From an uncultured Lachnospiraceae bacterium (lineage in GTDB: Bacteria > Bacillota > Clostridia > Lachnospirales > Lachnospiraceae), in NCBI GenBank assembly GCA_947175305.1, contig CAMWMO010000021.1:1-9460 (forward strand): 9,460 nt of DNA, written 5' to 3'. A model generated the notes under the pieces. It did no database searches and was not told the DNA's origin. It was given only the letters and a program-made list of their open reading frames with translations. The position numbers and the translations under genes were made by a program. Below are positions 6,466-9,460 of the stretch, piece by piece (positions within the stretch are counted from its first letter, which is position 1; each line of letters begins with the position of its first letter).

Positions 6466-6513
6466 AAAAAAACGGCCTTTTACAACATATTTAACTGCGT
6501 ACCGTTAGCCGTT
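6466..6513 (-). terminator. Minus-strand terminator-like hairpin upstream of the acidic protein gene
   Basis: Read on the minus strand, AACGGC (plus 6508-6513) can pair with GCCGTT (plus 6471-6476), which runs straight into a stretch of seven T (plus 6466-6472). The loop is long (31 bases). A second 5' arm, AACGGT, directly inside the first, can pair with the same 3' arm. No minus-strand gene ends here; the nearest one starts further downstream at 6344. It may end antisense transcription from the ABC operon or a small RNA. The 6345-6574 gap otherwise holds the two opposing promoter candidates. Confidence 0.4.
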
Positions 6514-6515
6514 CA

Positions 6516-6544
6516 TTGCAAAACCCCTGCCTCTATGCTAGAGT
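6516..6544 (+). promoter_or_regulatory. Promoter candidate with dyad for the FtsX-type ABC operon
   Basis: TTGCAA (6516-6521), a 17-base spacer and TAGAGT (6539-6544) with a TGC extension before the -10 make a plausible promoter. A perfect 5-bp dyad with a 3-base centre, CTCTATGCTAGAG (6531-6543), covers the -10 region and could be an operator. A GGGGAGGA ribosome binding site (6563-6570) lies between it and the start codon, giving a leader of roughly 25 bases. An alternative reading pairs the TATAAG at 6550-6555 with a poor -35 at 6527. Confidence 0.4.
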
Positions 6545-6574
6545 TGACCTATAAGTATTGCCGGGGAGGATGAG

Positions 6575-7795
6575 ATGATTCATTATCTGTCATACAGCCT
6601 AAAAAGAAGAAAAATCGCCAATCTGATCACAATAGGGATCAGCGTTATGCTTGTACTCCTTCTGAACCTGTATTTCGGGAGTATCAGCAGCTACCAGAGA
6701 CAGCTTACTGATCTGGCACAGAATGTGCCCATTTATTGCCAGATTACCAATTTAAACGGTTCTCTTGGAAATGGGTTGTTCATTTCGGAACAGATTCTGG
6801 ACGGCTTACAACAATCTGACCAGGTGAAGGATCTTTCTTACATGACCGTCATAATGGCGGGCGAGGGGGATTTTAAGGAGGCCGAATACTCCAAATACCT
6901 GAACCTGTATGTGGTCGGCGCCAATAAAGTCGAGGCAGTGGGAGAGCTGTCTAATGATATGATCCATATGACAACTGGAAACGTAGATGAGCTGCTTACC
7001 TCGGACAGAATGGAGTGCATTGTCAACGAAAACATACTGAAAAAGCGCGGATGGGAAATTGGAGATCAGATTACTTTAAAATGCTATTATTATGATCCGG
7101 CCAGCGAATTTAGCAAAATAGAAATACATTCTATGGGAGGGACGGTAGAGGTTACTATCGTGGGAACCATGGAGGATATTGTGGGTAAGACCAATGCGAT
7201 AGCCACAGATGTGATCATACCCGCAAAGACGGCACGGAATTATTTCGAGCAATGTGGCCTTAAGTTTTTTGCAGATACGATTACATTTCATGTCAAAGAT
7301 CCGCTGAATCTAAACGCTTTCAAAGCGGATATGCAGGAGATCGGGCTGATGGAAACGTCGGCGGAAGCAATGGATTCCTACACGGGATATGCACTCACGG
7401 TCAGGGATGCCAGTTTCATTGCCAGCGCTACTGACTTAAGACATACCATCGAATTGATGCAGTCTTTTTTCCCGGCAGTATGTATCCTCGTCCTGCTGAT
7501 CGGTTATGTGGTGAGCTACCTCTCCGGCAACAGCAGGAAAGATGAATTTGCCTTGCTGCGACTGCAGGGAGTCAAAAAACTAAAGGGTTCGATGCTGTTT
7601 CTATTGGAACAGATAATACTGGTTCTGATCGGGAATCTGATAGGGGATGCGGTGATCGCGGTGATTTCTCCTTCTCTCACAACGATGGCTGTTGTGAACG
7701 GCGTGCTCCTTGCGGCATATGCGATTGGAGCAGCGGCAGCTTACGGACGGATGAGCAGGGGCAGTGTGGTATATCTTCTGTCGACACAGCAATAA
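6575..7795 (+). CDS. FtsX/MacB-type ABC transporter permease
   Basis: A 406-residue membrane protein with the four-helix MacB-like layout. One helix lies near the N-terminus (about 17-36), then an extracytoplasmic domain of about 250 residues (37-290), then three helices at about 293-314, 340-363 and 370-390. The cytoplasmic stretch between helices 2 and 3, ending in EFALLRLQGVKK, is the coupling region typical of FtsX-like permeases. Such proteins usually do not carry substrate through the membrane but transmit ATPase motion to the outside, for example in antimicrobial peptide resistance, lipoprotein handling or cell wall hydrolase control. GGGGAGGA (6563-6570) is 4 bases before the ATG. The ATPase gene starts 15 bases after its stop. 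It would pair with the second permease at 8484 to form a heterodimer. Substrate is unknown. Confidence 0.88.
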   Translation: MIHYLSYSLKRRKIANLITIGISVMLVLLLNLYFGSISSYQRQLTDLAQNVPIYCQITNLNGSLGNGLFISEQILDGLQQSDQVKDLSYMTVIMAGEGDFKEAEYSKYLNLYVVGANKVEAVGELSNDMIHMTTGNVDELLTSDRMECIVNENILKKRGWEIGDQITLKCYYYDPASEFSKIEIHSMGGTVEVTIVGTMEDIVGKTNAIATDVIIPAKTARNYFEQCGLKFFADTITFHVKDPLNLNAFKADMQEIGLMETSAEAMDSYTGYALTVRDASFIASATDLRHTIELMQSFFPAVCILVLLIGYVVSYLSGNSRKDEFALLRLQGVKKLKGSMLFLLEQIILVLIGNLIGDAVIAVISPSLTTMAVVNGVLLAAYAIGAAAAYGRMSRGSVVYLLSTQQ

Positions 7796-7809
7796 ACAGG
7801 GAGGAAGCT

Positions 7810-8487
7810 ATGGTTAAGATCATTGAAGCGAAAAATGTAGGATATATTTATCAGTCTAAATACCAGAAAACCAAGGCACTCACGGAGGTAAGCTGTTCCT
7901 TTGAACAGGGCAGAGTGTACGCGATCACAGGCAAGTCCGGCAGCGGAAAGAGCACTTTTCTCTCGCTTCTGGCAGGGCTTGACGTGCCCACAGAGGGTAA
8001 CCTGTATATAGACGGTAAGGATATCCGTGAGATTGACCGGGATGCCTACCGGATGAACCGGGCTTCCGTGATCTATCAGGCGTTTCATCTCTTTCCACTC
8101 CTGACAGTATTGGAAAATGTCATGTTTCCCATGCAGCTGCAGCACATATCTAAGAAAGAGGTAAAAAACCGCGCTCAGGAGTTTCTTGCCAAAGTGGGAC
8201 TGCCGGACAACCTGTACGGAAAGATGCCTAATATGATCAGCGGCGGGGAACAGCAGAGGGTAGCTATCGCCAGAGCCATGTCTTCCGGCGGGCAGATTCT
8301 TCTTGCCGATGAACCTACCGGAAATCTGGACAGCCAAAATGAGAGTGTGATCGTGGAACTGCTCTGCAAGCTGGCCCATGAGGAAAACTATGCGGTGATC
8401 GTGGTCACCCACAACGAGAAGGTAGCTGAGGCAGCGGATGTGGTCTATGGCATGCTGGATGGTGCGTTGGAGGTGGTGCGCGGATGA
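7810..8487 (+). CDS. ABC transporter ATP-binding protein, MacB/LolD family
   Basis: A 225-residue ATPase of the MacB/LolD/FtsE class that would drive the two flanking FtsX-type permeases from the cytoplasm. Motifs in order: Walker A GKSGSGKST (41-49), Q-loop Gln90, signature ISGGEQQR (143-150), Walker B ILLADEP (163-169) followed by TGNLD, and H-loop His201 in VVTH. The TGNLD D-loop and the short length without a C-terminal extension separate this protein from the DrrA-type ATPase at 1045. AGGGAGG (7798-7804) precedes the ATG by 5 bases. Its TGA overlaps the ATG of the next gene (ATGA at 8484-8487), indicating translational coupling. All catalytic residues are present, so it should be active. 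Confidence 0.95.
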   Translation: MVKIIEAKNVGYIYQSKYQKTKALTEVSCSFEQGRVYAITGKSGSGKSTFLSLLAGLDVPTEGNLYIDGKDIREIDRDAYRMNRASVIYQAFHLFPLLTVLENVMFPMQLQHISKKEVKNRAQEFLAKVGLPDNLYGKMPNMISGGEQQRVAIARAMSSGGQILLADEPTGNLDSQNESVIVELLCKLAHEENYAVIVVTHNEKVAEAADVVYGMLDGALEVVRG

Positions 8488-9460
8488 AAAACAGCTTAAA
8501 GCAGATGATGCGCACGCCTGTGCGGACAGTGCTCTTTCTCATTTTAATGGTCTTTGCGGGGCTTCTTATGACACTCGGCACCTGTATCTGGCTGAAAGGG
8601 AACAGTACCATGGCGCAGTATGAAGATCGTTTCCTGACCATCGGGACAGTGCGGCAGGTTCCGGATTCCTTTGAGCAGAACCTGTTGTGGAATGCGGAGA
8701 CCAAGGACTATGATGTGAGAAAAAAAGCACAATACAGCTCTTACTATACCCCTGAGGATATGTTCTTTCCCGATGCAGAATATATGGCGGACCCGGAGCA
8801 AAGAACTCTCTATGTCTCTTATGTGCCGGAGTATCTGATGTATAATAACAGTCTAAATCCCAATGCGATCGCGTGGGACCTCATCGCGGAATTTTCACCG
8901 ATGGAGGACTGTATGCCCGATGAATCGGTTCAGATCAAAATTACAAAGGTAATCGGCGGAGATGAACGATTGGAAGGCATGGTAGATTACTTTTGTGATC
9001 ACAGGAATCCGAACCCTGAGATGCTGTATAAGGACAAAACTTATGCCGCTATCTTAGGCCATGGCCTTTATATACATGGGAAAGCCTACGATGAACTGAT
9101 GAAATCAAAGAATGAGGTGCATATCGGTCTGGAATATATACCCGACTCTCTGGAATCAGGCCTTTGTCTGCCGGATGGAAGCATGGTAGAAAATTCTTTT
9201 CTGGATGGACAACAGATTTTTGAGGTCACCGAAGGCTTCTATGAAACGGATGCAGGGAAACGACTTGTGAATCTGGGAAAGCTGGAGTTAGTCTGGCAGA
9301 ATTGCCAGCCGGTCACAGGAACCAACAAAACCTGCCTGCTCATGCCTTTTTATAACGGGCAGGCTTATATCTGTGAAGGCCGTGACATCAATGAGGAAGA
9401 GTACGATTCCGGCAGTAAGGTATGTCTTGCGCCCAAAACATTTATGGAGAATAACGGGCT
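8484..9460 (+). CDS. FtsX-type ABC transporter permease, 3' end outside the window
   Basis: An open frame from ATG 8484 to the right edge with no stop, so at least 325 residues and incomplete. It starts MKNSLKQMMRTPVRTVLFL: a short basic N-terminus and one membrane helix (about 14-36), the usual opening of large Firmicute FtsX-like permeases. The remaining roughly 290 residues are hydrophilic with no second helix, so they form the beginning of a large extracytoplasmic domain. The start overlaps the ATPase stop as ATGA, and GGAGG (8469-8473) inside the ATPase gene lies 10 bases upstream. It is the second permease of the system that begins at 6575, and it is clearly different from the first in its outer domain. 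Regulators such as a two-component system, if any, must lie outside the window. Confidence 0.88.
   Translation, partial: MKNSLKQMMRTPVRTVLFLILMVFAGLLMTLGTCIWLKGNSTMAQYEDRFLTIGTVRQVPDSFEQNLLWNAETKDYDVRKKAQYSSYYTPEDMFFPDAEYMADPEQRTLYVSYVPEYLMYNNSLNPNAIAWDLIAEFSPMEDCMPDESVQIKITKVIGGDERLEGMVDYFCDHRNPNPEMLYKDKTYAAILGHGLYIHGKAYDELMKSKNEVHIGLEYIPDSLESGLCLPDGSMVENSFLDGQQIFEVTEGFYETDAGKRLVNLGKLELVWQNCQPVTGTNKTCLLMPFYNGQAYICEGRDINEEEYDSGSKVCLAPKTFMENNG

Noticed and set aside
7741..8412. 223-residue minus-strand open frame opposite the second ABC ATPase
   Set aside because: The coding strand carries all ABC motifs; the antisense translation shows no family features.

Overview
The window looks like ordinary chromosomal DNA from a low-to-moderate G+C Firmicute, most likely a gut Clostridia/Lachnospiraceae-type anaerobe. 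That is an inference from strong AGGAGG-type ribosome binding sites, TTGACA/TATAAT-like promoters, the protein families present (LytTR with a DUF3021-like partner, DUF4143 ATPase, FtsX-type permeases flanking an ATPase) and the overall base composition. No rRNA, tRNA, insertion sequence, CRISPR array or phage gene was seen.

Layout from left to right. (1) Positions 41-793, minus: exodeoxyribonuclease III, a DNA repair enzyme with its own promoter at 833-861. (2) Positions 1045-3781, plus: a tight four-gene operon with an ABC ATPase, an ABC-2 permease, a LytTR DNA-binding protein and a small four-helix membrane protein of DUF3021 type. It looks like a self-regulated exporter: the ATPase and permease form the pump, and the last two resemble a regulator with a membrane-bound partner. 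(3) Positions 3909-5249, plus: a lone AAA-type ATPase with a C-terminal DUF4143/PD-(D/E)XK-like region. It has its own good promoter, and a 14-bp direct repeat overlaps the -10 element. (4) Positions 6344-5272, minus, convergent with the ATPase: a two-gene unit of an unrecognised acidic protein and an MgtC/SapB-family membrane protein, with a promoter candidate at 6404-6433. (5) Positions 6575-9460, plus: a second ABC system in the order permease, ATPase, permease. The genes are tightly packed, and the last one runs off the right edge. It is of the MacB/FtsX mechanotransmission class, unlike the first system.

The three gaps over 100 bases (794-1044, 3782-3908, 6345-6574) hold the promoters and several inverted or direct repeats. 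The most curious are a nested hairpin at 917-955, the repeat pair at 3850-3896 and a minus-strand terminator-like structure at 6466-6513 with no obvious gene ending there. I found no clearly new system. The best candidates for a second look are the exporter/LytTR/DUF3021 module, the ATPase promoter repeats and the unexplained minus-strand terminator.
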